Below, piece by piece: positions 1 to 8,299 of a stretch of 62,555 nt of DNA. The stretch comes from Sorangium cellulosum (GTDB taxonomy: Bacteria; Myxococcota_A; Polyangia; Polyangiales; Polyangiaceae). The stretch spans positions 1 to 62,555 of the forward strand of contig DYPH01000019.1 of the NCBI GenBank assembly GCA_020720045.1, in the 5' to 3' direction. Numbering within the stretch: the stretch's first letter is position 1; each line of letters opens with the position of its first letter. Below the pieces are notes generated by a model that did no database searches, was not told the origin of the DNA, and saw nothing but the letters and a program-made list of their open reading frames with translations. A program made the translations under genes and the position numbers.

Positions 1-811
1 GCCCGCCGTCTCTCGCGACGCCGCTCCCAGCAATTTCGCTGGCGGTCGCGAACGGGCGGGCCCCTGTCGTTTTCGGCGTGCGCGCGTCGGTCGTTGCAAA
101 CTGCACGTACACCGTCTTTGGGGCCAGTCGTGGGTGCCAGGTCGCCACGAGCGGCCCAAGGAGGGTGACCCCGCGCGCGCGTGCCGCCGCCACCGGCCAG
201 GAACGCTCAATAGCTGCATGATGCACGTGAGCGACGCAGGCCAAGACGATGGTGTTGTCGGCGAGGAGGACTTCGAGCCCCGGTTTCCACGGGGGCGCAT
301 GCGTGTGAGGGCGGTCATCCATCGCCGGATCCGCTTCGATGGCGCCCGCGGGAAAGTGGAGCAGGAGACCGCCCGCGGCCAGGTGACGACGCGCGGTCCG
401 CAGCGCGACGGCGCGGCCGACGGCGTCACTCGACACCGGAATGAGCACTTTCGAAAGTCCCGGAAGTGCTGCCAAAAAAGGGCGGTCGAGGGCGAGGACC
501 CGGACGTCGTCGCGCCCGATCGCCGCGAACAGCGCGAGGGCATCGAAGGCACCGGGGTGGTTCGCGAGCACGATCGCCGCGCCGTCGCAAAGCGGCCGGC
601 TGCCACCGACCTCGCAGGAGATCCCAAAGGTGGCGAGGGCCCGTCTGGCGGCGGCGGGCAGGCCATGAGCGACCTCGTCGTCAAAGCGGGCGAGGACCTT
701 CGCGAGCCTCCGCGACGCCAAAACAAGTGCAGGATGCACCCAAGAGGGGAGCTTCAGCGCCGCACGCAGTTCATCGGCGGAGAGGCGAGCGAGGGTCCGA
801 GCGGTCTTCAA
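1..811 (-). CDS. PlsC-like acyltransferase, 3' end cut by window edge
   Basis: Reading the minus strand from a TTG at 811 gives an open frame of 270 codons that runs off the left edge with no stop. The product carries the acyltransferase HX4D signature as NHPGAFD, followed about 65 residues later by an FPAG block that resembles the FPEG substrate-binding block of PlsC-type enzymes, so transfer of an acyl chain to a lysophospholipid or similar acceptor at the membrane is likely. An in-frame stop at 826-824 limits the start; TTG at 811 is the first start after it, but a later GTG near the SWVHP segment is possible. It is divergent from the lipoprotein at 897. The plus-strand open frame across the same bases has no recognisable domain and I treat it as a shadow. 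Exact substrate unknown. Confidence 0.75.
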   Translation of the reverse strand, partial: MKTARTLARLSADELRAALKLPSWVHPALVLASRRLAKVLARFDDEVAHGLPAAARRALATFGISCEVGGSRPLCDGAAIVLANHPGAFDALALFAAIGRDDVRVLALDRPFLAALPGLSKVLIPVSSDAVGRAVALRTARRHLAAGGLLLHFPAGAIEADPAMDDRPHTHAPPWKPGLEVLLADNTIVLACVAHVHHAAIERSWPVAAARARGVTLLGPLVATWHPRLAPKTVYVQFATTDARTPKTTGARPFATASEIAGSGVARDGG

Positions 812-896
812 TGGGGCCGAACCCTACTGGCCCGGCAGAGGGGCGCCCTCGAATTCGGCCTAGCGGCGAAGGCGCTCACGCTATAACCGCCGCCCG

Positions 897-2567
897 ATGC
901 CGAGACTTGCTTCGTTTGCGCGCGCTTCTCTGCTGCCCCTCGCCTTGATGAGTGTAGCATGCAGTAAAAAGGCGCCGCCGCCCCCCGCCGATCCGCTTGC
1001 CAGCGCGCCGCCGAAGGCGGAACGGCCACAAACATTGGTACTCTTTGGCGATCTGCCGGCACCTCGCCGCGCGTGGGGGGACGTCCAGCGGGATCTTGGC
1101 CCGGCGGCCCTGCTCCTCGGCTCCGAGCCGGCGCCGTTCTTCGTGAAGGCGCTCGGCCTCGATGGCACGGTTGCCGAAGTCGTCGACGGGTCTCGCCCCT
1201 TCCGCTTTGTCGGCGTCGTCCGTTCGGACCGGATCGTCCCCGTCGTCGCGCTGCCGGTGAGTGAGTTTCGGAAGGCGCGCGGCTGGCTCGCGGCCAAAGA
1301 GCACGGCTACCTGGGGACCGACGATCCTCGCGTTTTTCTTCGTGATCCGGCCGTTCAAGCGACCGACAAGCGGGCGCTCGTCCTTGCGCCGGGCGAGTGG
1401 CTTCTTGTTGGCGAAAAGGGGGCTGTCGACGAGGCGGCCGCCTTCCTAACGGCCCCCAACTTTGCCGATACGCTTGCCGCCGACGACAACCTGCTCCTCC
1501 GCGCCGCGGCCCCCAAGGCGGGGATCGCCCCCTTCGCCGCCGCCCGTTGCACGACCGCGTGGCGCGACGGAAAAGAGAAACTTGAGCAGATGGCTGCCGC
1601 CGAGGAGACGCGACGGGGGCGCCCGGCCGATTTCGGAGATCCAAAGAAAATTCTGGGACTTGCCGACGGCTTCTTCGGCCCCCTCTGCACGACGATCGGC
1701 CGTTTTGACGGCCTCAAAATCGTCGCGCGCGATGAAGCGGGGCTTCTGCGTCTGCGCGTGGAGAGCAGTCTCGGCCCCGCGAGCGATGCCAACCGAGACC
1801 CGCTCGCAACCTCCGGTCCCGCAGCGCCCGTCGAGGCGCTTCCCGACGGCGATTTGGTCGTCGCGGCGCGCACGTCCGAGGGGGCGGGGGTGACCGATCT
1901 TCTGCCCTCCTCTGCGCTCGGCGCCGCCTTCCCCAACCTCGACGAAGCGGCGAAAAAAGGGGTCGACGACGCCTACCTTGCCTTCCGGAGCGCCCGCGGC
2001 CCCTGGCTGGTCGCGAGCAAACGCGATGAGCCGGCGCTGTTTCTGCGGACGGCGATCGCCGACGACGCGGCGCTCGTCCGCTTCGACAAGGCGATCGAAA
2101 CGGCCGGCTCCTCGAAGTCGCTCCGGGAGGCGCTACGCCTTGGGCGCGTCGTGGCGCTGCCGCCGACTGGCGAGCGGCCTGCCTATCGCTTTGAACTCGC
2201 CGCCGCCGGGAAGACGCGAAGCGGCGAGGGGAGCGGACCGACGCTGACGACGACGCGCGGCGCCGGAAACCTGCGCACCTTCCGGCTCGGCTTCACCCTC
2301 CCGACGCCGCCCGCGAAAGACGCCCCCAAAGACGGGGGCAAGCCGGCACCGACGACCCCACAAGCGCCGCCGGAAGCGCCCTCGCCGATTGGGCCCGATC
2401 TCCGTAAGTTCAAGGGGATTCCAGCGCTTTTTGCAGTGGCTCGTCCGCGCCTCTTCGACGTCGGCACGCCGAAAGATCCGCCGATGCTCCTCGTCGTCGG
2501 CCGCGACGAAGCGCTCGGCGTCCTCGAAGCGACCTGCCCCGTGGAGACGGCCGCCTCGTTCTTCTGA
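897..2567 (+). CDS. Large predicted lipoprotein of unknown function
   Basis: A 556-residue protein with an N-terminal signal peptide and lipobox ending at Cys22 (LMSVAC), followed by a Pro/Ala-rich linker, so it is probably an outer-membrane or periplasmic lipoprotein. The body is alternating alpha/beta-looking sequence with no motif I recognise, and residues around 465-500 form a Pro/Lys/Ala-rich linker before a short C-terminal segment. It reads divergently from the acyltransferase and converges on the large ATPase with only 12 bp between the stops, so the two are unlikely to be co-regulated. Codon use is like the neighbouring core genes. Coding status is secure from length and lipobox; function is unknown. 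Confidence 0.85.
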   Translation: MPRLASFARASLLPLALMSVACSKKAPPPPADPLASAPPKAERPQTLVLFGDLPAPRRAWGDVQRDLGPAALLLGSEPAPFFVKALGLDGTVAEVVDGSRPFRFVGVVRSDRIVPVVALPVSEFRKARGWLAAKEHGYLGTDDPRVFLRDPAVQATDKRALVLAPGEWLLVGEKGAVDEAAAFLTAPNFADTLAADDNLLLRAAAPKAGIAPFAAARCTTAWRDGKEKLEQMAAAEETRRGRPADFGDPKKILGLADGFFGPLCTTIGRFDGLKIVARDEAGLLRLRVESSLGPASDANRDPLATSGPAAPVEALPDGDLVVAARTSEGAGVTDLLPSSALGAAFPNLDEAAKKGVDDAYLAFRSARGPWLVASKRDEPALFLRTAIADDAALVRFDKAIETAGSSKSLREALRLGRVVALPPTGERPAYRFELAAAGKTRSGEGSGPTLTTTRGAGNLRTFRLGFTLPTPPAKDAPKDGGKPAPTTPQAPPEAPSPIGPDLRKFKGIPALFAVARPRLFDVGTPKDPPMLLVVGRDEALGVLEATCPVETAASFF

Positions 2568-2579
2568 GCCGTAGGAGCG

Positions 2580-5500
2580 TCAGGCGCGAAGCGTCGGCGG
2601 TCGGCTCCGCGCATAGTGGGCGGCGAGCGTCTGCCCCTCCGCGGCGAGTTCGGTGAAGGTCACCGCGAAGCCGGCGGGGCGGTCGCCGTCTTCGTCTTGG
2701 GTGGCGCTCACAATGCCTCGTCCGGCCGCCGTGGCGTCGCCGGGAAAGACAAGCTGGAGGGGGACGTCGCTGCCGAGGGCGGGCGCCTTCGCGTAGGTCG
2801 CCACGAAGACGCCGATGATCTTCCCGTCGACGTTGCAGGTGAAATTCGTCGCGTCGCCAACACGAAGATCGACGGCTATCGGCGTACCTCCGCGCGCCTG
2901 GACGAGCTTCTCAAGTCGCGCAAGTTGTTCCAAAATCGCCTGGGGCGCCTGCGCGTTCGGCCCACCGGCCGCCCCGCCCGGGGAGCGCGCGACCGCATCG
3001 GCCATCGCTTGGCCAAGCTGCATGATCGCTTCAAGTTCGACGAGTTGGGGCGATGGCGCGGCGAGCGTCACATTCACGCTCTGCGCGTTCGGCTTCCCGA
3101 GGGCATCCCCGATGCGACCGAGCGCCGCCGCGAAGGCCTCGGCGCCGTGGGCTTCCCGAGCCGCCCCGCTCGCCGTTGCCGCCGCGACCGCCTTGTTGAG
3201 CACCTGAAGCTGCTCTTCAAGGCCGCCAAGCGTCCCGGTGATCCGCGCGACCGGGTCGTCGCCGTCTTTGCCGCCCCGCTTCGTGCGCAGATAGGTCTCT
3301 TTGATGGTCCCCCAGCGGGTCCGCTCGGCGTCGGTCATCCGCTCGCGGAGTTCAGCGAGCTTCAGGAGGTTCTGTTCGGCGCCGGTCGCGAGCGTCTGGG
3401 ACTCGGCAGCGTAGTGCTCGTCGATGGCGCGCTCCAGCTCGTCGTCGGTCATCACCGGCGCGAGCTTCTGCACGATCTTGTTCATGTTTCGGTAGCTGCC
3501 CTGGAGCTTGAACGGCGGCTCGCTCCGGTAAGCGTCCTCTTGGGAGGCCGAGCGAATGTAGGCCTGGTTCACCGCGAGGAGGACCTTCTGCACCTTGGCA
3601 ACGAGGCGGAGCATCGCGAGGAGGTCGGTCAGTTCGGCGCCCGAATAGCCGTGGGAGAGTTCAGAGGCGGGAATGCTCTCGCCTTGGGCCATCCGTACGA
3701 GCTTGTACAAATCGGCCGGCGCACGGCCGGAGAGCGGTGCGAGCGCCCGGTGGGACGTGAGCGCGTTCTCCAGGTAGCTCAGCGCGAAGAGATCCTGTTT
3801 GCCGCCGAGGACTTCGCCGAGGTTGTAGGTATCGGCCCGGTTGGCGAGCATGTCGGGGATTCGGAAGCGGGCGCCGCTCTCCGTGTACGGGTTCGCCGCC
3901 ATCACGACGCAGAAGCGCTTCCCGCGGAAATCGTAGGTCCGTGAGCGCCCATTCCAGACGCCTTCGACCTTGCGCTGCGCGTCGCACAGGCTGATAAATT
4001 TCTCGAGAAATTCCGGGGAGGTGTGCTGCACGTCGTCGACGTAGAGCATCACATTGTTCCCCATTTCGAAGCCGAGATTGATCCGCTCGACCTCCTGGCG
4101 GGCCGTCAGGCTCTTGCACTCGGCCGGGTCGAGGGAGTGGACGTCGTGGCCGAGGGCGGGGCCGTTCACCTTCACGAAAACGAGCCCGAGGACGCTGGCC
4201 ACGTACTCCATCAGCGTCGTCTTCCCGTAGCCGGGCGGCGAAACGAGGAACAGGAGCCCCATGCGATCGGTGCGCTGGGCGGCCCCCGTCGCGCCAATTT
4301 GCTTTGCCAGATTGGTACCGACGAGCGGAAGATAGACTTCGTCAATCAATCGGTTTCGTACGAAGGACGAAAGCACCTTCGGGACGAACTCTTCGAGGCG
4401 GAGGCGGGCGCGTTGTTCGCCGAGGAGTTCGCTCCGGAGGCGCCGGTAGCTCCGGAAGCGCCCGGCGATGACCGTCTCGAAGTGGCGAACACGATTCAAA
4501 TATTCGGCGAGCTCGAGGGCGATGGCGCCGTCGCGGATACGCGGGTGGGTGCCGAGGAGGCCGGTGACTTCGACGGTCGTCTCCGCGGAGAGGGTCTCGC
4601 GATCGACGCGGCCATCGGTGAGCAAAATGGCGGCAATTTCCGGTGCATAATTGCCAAGATGAGGGAGTGAGTGCTCAAGACTACGCGCATAGTGGAGCGC
4701 GAGCCGCGCCGCCTCTCGCGGGTGACTTGCGAGGAGCTCAAGCTCGTCCTGGAGGGCCCGGTACTCGCCTGCATCGTCGAGCTTGCGACGGAGGAGCTTC
4801 GCCCCCTCGTCGGAGGCACGCGCGACCGGGAACCGGGGAATTTTCTGGGCGAGCGTCTCGACGAGGAGATCGGCGCTGTCGCCGAGGATTTCGGCGGTCG
4901 TCGGGAAGTCGTCGAAGCGCGTTGCGTACGCGGAGACGGCGCCGAGGAGCTCGCGTTTGAGCGCCGCAACGCCACGGCCATCGGCAAAAAGGGCGGCCAG
5001 CCGGGCGACGCTTTGGGCTTGGCGAACGAGGACCGCACGCGGCTCGGCGGGGAGATCACAGACGAAGCGGAGCGCGATGGCGCGCGCTTCCGGGGCGAAA
5101 CGGAGGGGGCCGGCGGCGTCGAAGGCGGGGAGGACGTGGGTGAGGATCCGGGTCGCGTCGACGTCGTGGACGCCGCGCTCGTAGCCCTCATCGAGGCGCT
5201 GGGCCGCCTGCTCGGCGACGAGCGGACCGAGGCGATCTTCGCGGATGGCTGCCCGCAAGGTGGCAAGGGGAGGGGAGGCGGGGCGGCCATCAAATGCATT
5301 CTGCAATAGTTGGAACGCCAAGTATTCCCCCCGATAGACCTCCGCCCCTTCCGACGCGAGCGACTGCTCCCAGACCTCAGCGAGCGCTTCGAAGGCGGGG
5401 AGGCGCTCCGGCGCCGCCTGGGCGAGCGGCGCGTGGAAATCGGTGCCGGTGAGGTGGAGGATGAGTTCGGCGGTCGGCCCGGCGTCTCCGCCCGCTTCGT

Positions 5501-8201
5501 CGCCGCGCCCAGCAAATTCCCGGGGCGACGCCGACGGACGGGACCTTGGGACGAGCACCAGGTCGATGGCGCTCTTCGTCACCGAGAAGGTGAAGCCGCC
5601 GAGCTTCACGCCGTCGCCGTCGCTCAATTCGCGGGCGTCCCGCAGCTTGCGGACGGCGTCCTGGCGGGCCGTCTTCAGCCGTGTGGCGAGTTCGTCGGCA
5701 CGGACGTTTTCGCCGAGCGCTGCGAGCTTCGTCGCCGACTCGGTGACCTTTCGCACCATCGGATCGGCGGCGAAATAGGCAAGAAGATCCTCTTCTTTCG
5801 TGAACGTAGCCGCCTTCCGAGCGACCCCTTGGAGGAGGCGCTCCCCCCCTTCCGCGAGCGTCGCCGCCCGCTTGTGGCGTTCGTCGGTCAGCGTCTGCCG
5901 GCGGGCGCCAAAGGTCTCCGCGACCTCCTCCCGCTTCTTGTCGAGCTCAATCGCGAATTCGTCGAGTTCGCCAAACCGGGTTGCGAGTTCTTCCACACGC
6001 AGAAGGAGCTTCCCGAGCTCGGCGTCGCAGGCCTCCGGCGTCGTGCAGGCGCTCACCGCGGCGCCGACCGCCTGGGCAAACACACCGAGCTGGACGGCGA
6101 GCTCGGCGCGCCCCTCGCGACCGTACAATTCCTTGCGTCGCGTCTCGAAGACCGCCTTCGCCCGGTTGGCGACGGCGAGCGTCCGCGACAGCTGTTCGAG
6201 GACGCGCGTCCGCTTCGTCGGGTCGTCGACGTCCAGCCCGGAGATGGTCTCGCCGAGGAGCAGAAGTCGCGAATGAAGCTCCTCCAAACGGGCTTTGAGA
6301 GGGGCAAGTTCGACGGTCTTTTCGGTCTTTTCGATCGCCGTCGCGGTCGCCTCGAGGGCCGCAAGGACTGGCGCCCACGCGCCGTCGGCTTCGAAGAAAT
6401 CGACGCAGGCGATCCGCACCTCGTCGAAGCGCCCATCGACCGCCTTCTCCAGCGCATCGATTGCCAGGAGATCGACGTAGCGAAGCTCCCGAAGAGCCAC
6501 GAGTTTTCCCCGCTGGGACCGGAGCGCTGCGAGCGCCTCCAGGAAGCTCTCCGCCGAGGGGGAATCTTCAGGGCGCTTCCCACGAAGCACCGACTGCTGG
6601 GCGCTGGTCGCGTCGACGATCGCCGCCGCCGCCTGGGCCCGGTAGGCCTCGACTTTCTCAAACTCCTGAAGAATTCCGTCGGCGCTCTTTCGGACTTCCT
6701 TGAGCGCCGACTTGAGATCAAAAGCCTCTTCGTGACCGACCCAGTAATGATCGTCCATCGCGCGATTGGTCGCCGCGACGAGCTCTTCGTAGGTCCGCCG
6801 CGTCGGCTCTTCGGTCAGCGCGAGCTTCCGGATCGCGTAGGCATCGCCAATTCCCCGCACGAGCGACGCATTGCCGACCTTCGCCAGGTAGGAGGTCGCC
6901 CCGCGCGCCCGCGCCGCCGCATCCGCATTCTCGAGGGATTGAAAGGGGGTCTTCCACAATTGAAAAGGATGAACGCGCGTCGGTTCAGCCCCTTCAGCAG
7001 CGCGAAAAAGGGCGAGTGTTCCGTCGGAAAAAAGGCTGTAGCCGTGGGCGCGCATCGGCGCCCCGAGCTCCTTCGTGATCCCGTTGTAGGGGAGCAGCAG
7101 ATAGAGCCCCTCATCCTCCCGGTAGAAGATGTAAAGTACATCTTCTCCGTTGGGGGCGCGGAGCACGCTTTCGAACTGCATCCCGACGGTGTCGGTGTCG
7201 ACGACGCGCGCCTCATCGGCGGCGACGTAATGGCCGCCCGGGAAGAGGATCCCCTGATCCTCGGGGAGCTCTAGGCAGGCGGCGCCGATGGCATCGATGC
7301 GGCTGACGCGCTTTTTGAGTGTATTATACACCAAATAGCGGTGGTTCTCCTCCCGGTAGGGGAGCACCTTCAGGAGCAGCAATTTTCCTACGCGCGCGTA
7401 GGAGATCTCGGCGTCGTCGAGGGTCTGGTTCGGGTCGGTGACCGGCTCCCGCCAGATGCCGCGCCCGTCCTTCGTGTTGTTCTCGACCTTGACGGTGAGG
7501 TCGCCGCCGATCGTCTCGACGAAGACCTCGTCGAGGACGTTGATGTGCGGGTGGGCCCCCATCACCTGCTGCTCGCGCCCCGTCTTCGTCCAGCGGAAGG
7601 CGTGGCTCGGCGGCGGGACGTTGTCCTCCTCGCCGCGCGCATCGATGTAGGCAATTTCGCCGCGCGCATCGACGGAGAAGCGGAAAACGCGCACATCGGA
7701 GAGCTTTTCCCCGATTTGAACGATGATCAGAAGGCGCGTGTCAGTGCGCCGAAGCTTGAGGATTCGCGCATCTTTCGCGTAGCGAAACGCGGTCGTGAAA
7801 TCAGAAACAAATGCGGGATGGTCGAGGAACGTCCCGGCGAGCGGAAGCGGCTCGAGCTCGGGGGCCTCGTCGGCGGTAAGCTTGTAGAGTGCAAGCACAT
7901 CGCCGACCGTGGGCTGGCTCTTCAGGCCGAGCGTGACGTGGAAGGCGAAAAGGAGCAGTCGCGAGTCGTGACCGAGCGCGACGGAGACGAGGTCGCGGGC
8001 GTGGGCGGCGTTTGCTGTTCGAATTCGAGTGCTTCGCGTGAGTTCAAGCGTCGACGCGCCGTAGAGCGCCTTCCGCGCGTCGTTGAGCTGTTCCGCGCGG
8101 CCCCCCAGGGTCGCGACGTTGGCCAGCAGGCGCCCTCGGACGACCTCATAGCTCCCCGCATCGACGTCGTTCGTGGCCGGTTGTTCGCGCGAATCACTCA
8201 T
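2580..8201 (-). CDS. Giant AAA+ ATPase ('DNA repair ATPase' type) of the flotillin cluster
   Basis: A protein of 1873 residues. The N-terminal ~430 residues are beta-rich, residues ~480-900 contain long helical coiled-coil stretches, ~950-1290 look alpha-helical, and a AAA+ module follows: Walker A SPPGYGKTT at 1321-1329, Walker B MLYVDD near 1385-1390, and a sensor-1-like MAANPY segment. The last ~95 residues resemble the beta-barrel of PilZ domains of the Myxococcus paralogue type but lack a clear RxxxR / (D/N)xSxxG pair. Homologues are often named 'DNA repair ATPase' in databases; I know of no experimental basis for that. I chose ATG 8201 because GAGG lies 6 nt upstream; the longer frame from 8297 would translate a strong terminator-like hairpin. 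It sits 98 bp downstream of the flotillin gene. Probable remodelling ATPase acting with the membrane proteins encoded upstream; this role is inference. Confidence 0.9.
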   Translation of the reverse strand: MSDSREQPATNDVDAGSYEVVRGRLLANVATLGGRAEQLNDARKALYGASTLELTRSTRIRTANAAHARDLVSVALGHDSRLLLFAFHVTLGLKSQPTVGDVLALYKLTADEAPELEPLPLAGTFLDHPAFVSDFTTAFRYAKDARILKLRRTDTRLLIIVQIGEKLSDVRVFRFSVDARGEIAYIDARGEEDNVPPPSHAFRWTKTGREQQVMGAHPHINVLDEVFVETIGGDLTVKVENNTKDGRGIWREPVTDPNQTLDDAEISYARVGKLLLLKVLPYREENHRYLVYNTLKKRVSRIDAIGAACLELPEDQGILFPGGHYVAADEARVVDTDTVGMQFESVLRAPNGEDVLYIFYREDEGLYLLLPYNGITKELGAPMRAHGYSLFSDGTLALFRAAEGAEPTRVHPFQLWKTPFQSLENADAAARARGATSYLAKVGNASLVRGIGDAYAIRKLALTEEPTRRTYEELVAATNRAMDDHYWVGHEEAFDLKSALKEVRKSADGILQEFEKVEAYRAQAAAAIVDATSAQQSVLRGKRPEDSPSAESFLEALAALRSQRGKLVALRELRYVDLLAIDALEKAVDGRFDEVRIACVDFFEADGAWAPVLAALEATATAIEKTEKTVELAPLKARLEELHSRLLLLGETISGLDVDDPTKRTRVLEQLSRTLAVANRAKAVFETRRKELYGREGRAELAVQLGVFAQAVGAAVSACTTPEACDAELGKLLLRVEELATRFGELDEFAIELDKKREEVAETFGARRQTLTDERHKRAATLAEGGERLLQGVARKAATFTKEEDLLAYFAADPMVRKVTESATKLAALGENVRADELATRLKTARQDAVRKLRDARELSDGDGVKLGGFTFSVTKSAIDLVLVPRSRPSASPREFAGRGDEAGGDAGPTAELILHLTGTDFHAPLAQAAPERLPAFEALAEVWEQSLASEGAEVYRGEYLAFQLLQNAFDGRPASPPLATLRAAIREDRLGPLVAEQAAQRLDEGYERGVHDVDATRILTHVLPAFDAAGPLRFAPEARAIALRFVCDLPAEPRAVLVRQAQSVARLAALFADGRGVAALKRELLGAVSAYATRFDDFPTTAEILGDSADLLVETLAQKIPRFPVARASDEGAKLLRRKLDDAGEYRALQDELELLASHPREAARLALHYARSLEHSLPHLGNYAPEIAAILLTDGRVDRETLSAETTVEVTGLLGTHPRIRDGAIALELAEYLNRVRHFETVIAGRFRSYRRLRSELLGEQRARLRLEEFVPKVLSSFVRNRLIDEVYLPLVGTNLAKQIGATGAAQRTDRMGLLFLVSPPGYGKTTLMEYVASVLGLVFVKVNGPALGHDVHSLDPAECKSLTARQEVERINLGFEMGNNVMLYVDDVQHTSPEFLEKFISLCDAQRKVEGVWNGRSRTYDFRGKRFCVVMAANPYTESGARFRIPDMLANRADTYNLGEVLGGKQDLFALSYLENALTSHRALAPLSGRAPADLYKLVRMAQGESIPASELSHGYSGAELTDLLAMLRLVAKVQKVLLAVNQAYIRSASQEDAYRSEPPFKLQGSYRNMNKIVQKLAPVMTDDELERAIDEHYAAESQTLATGAEQNLLKLAELRERMTDAERTRWGTIKETYLRTKRGGKDGDDPVARITGTLGGLEEQLQVLNKAVAAATASGAAREAHGAEAFAAALGRIGDALGKPNAQSVNVTLAAPSPQLVELEAIMQLGQAMADAVARSPGGAAGGPNAQAPQAILEQLARLEKLVQARGGTPIAVDLRVGDATNFTCNVDGKIIGVFVATYAKAPALGSDVPLQLVFPGDATAAGRGIVSATQDEDGDRPAGFAVTFTELAAEGQTLAAHYARSRPPTLRA

Positions 8202-8253
8202 AAGAACCTCGAAGACCTTGACGGCGGGCCCACAATGCGGGGCCACAAACAAA

Positions 8254-8286
8254 GGGTCCGAGCGCCGTTTACTGGCGCTCGGACCC
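8254..8286 (-). terminator. Strong hairpin between flotillin and ATPase genes
   Basis: A perfect 13-bp inverted repeat (GGGTCCGAGCGCC / GGCGCTCGGACCC) with a 7-nt loop lies 14 nt after the flotillin stop. On the minus strand it is followed by TTTGTTTG, so it has the form of an intrinsic terminator or attenuator. It may limit read-through into the ATPase gene, whose start at 8201 lies 53 nt further on, or stabilise the 3' end of the flotillin mRNA. Confidence 0.7.
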
Positions 8287-8299
8287 GCGGAAGACAAAG

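Noticed and set aside
134-886. Plus-strand ORF of 250 codons at the left edge
   Set aside because: The minus strand of the same bases encodes an acyltransferase with HX4D and FPAG motifs; the plus frame is Arg/Gly-rich with no domain.
5310-7274. Long plus-strand ORF (654 codons) inside the ATPase gene
   Set aside because: Antisense to a clear AAA+ protein; composition (Arg/Gly/Glu with no hydrophobic core) is typical of high-GC shadow frames.
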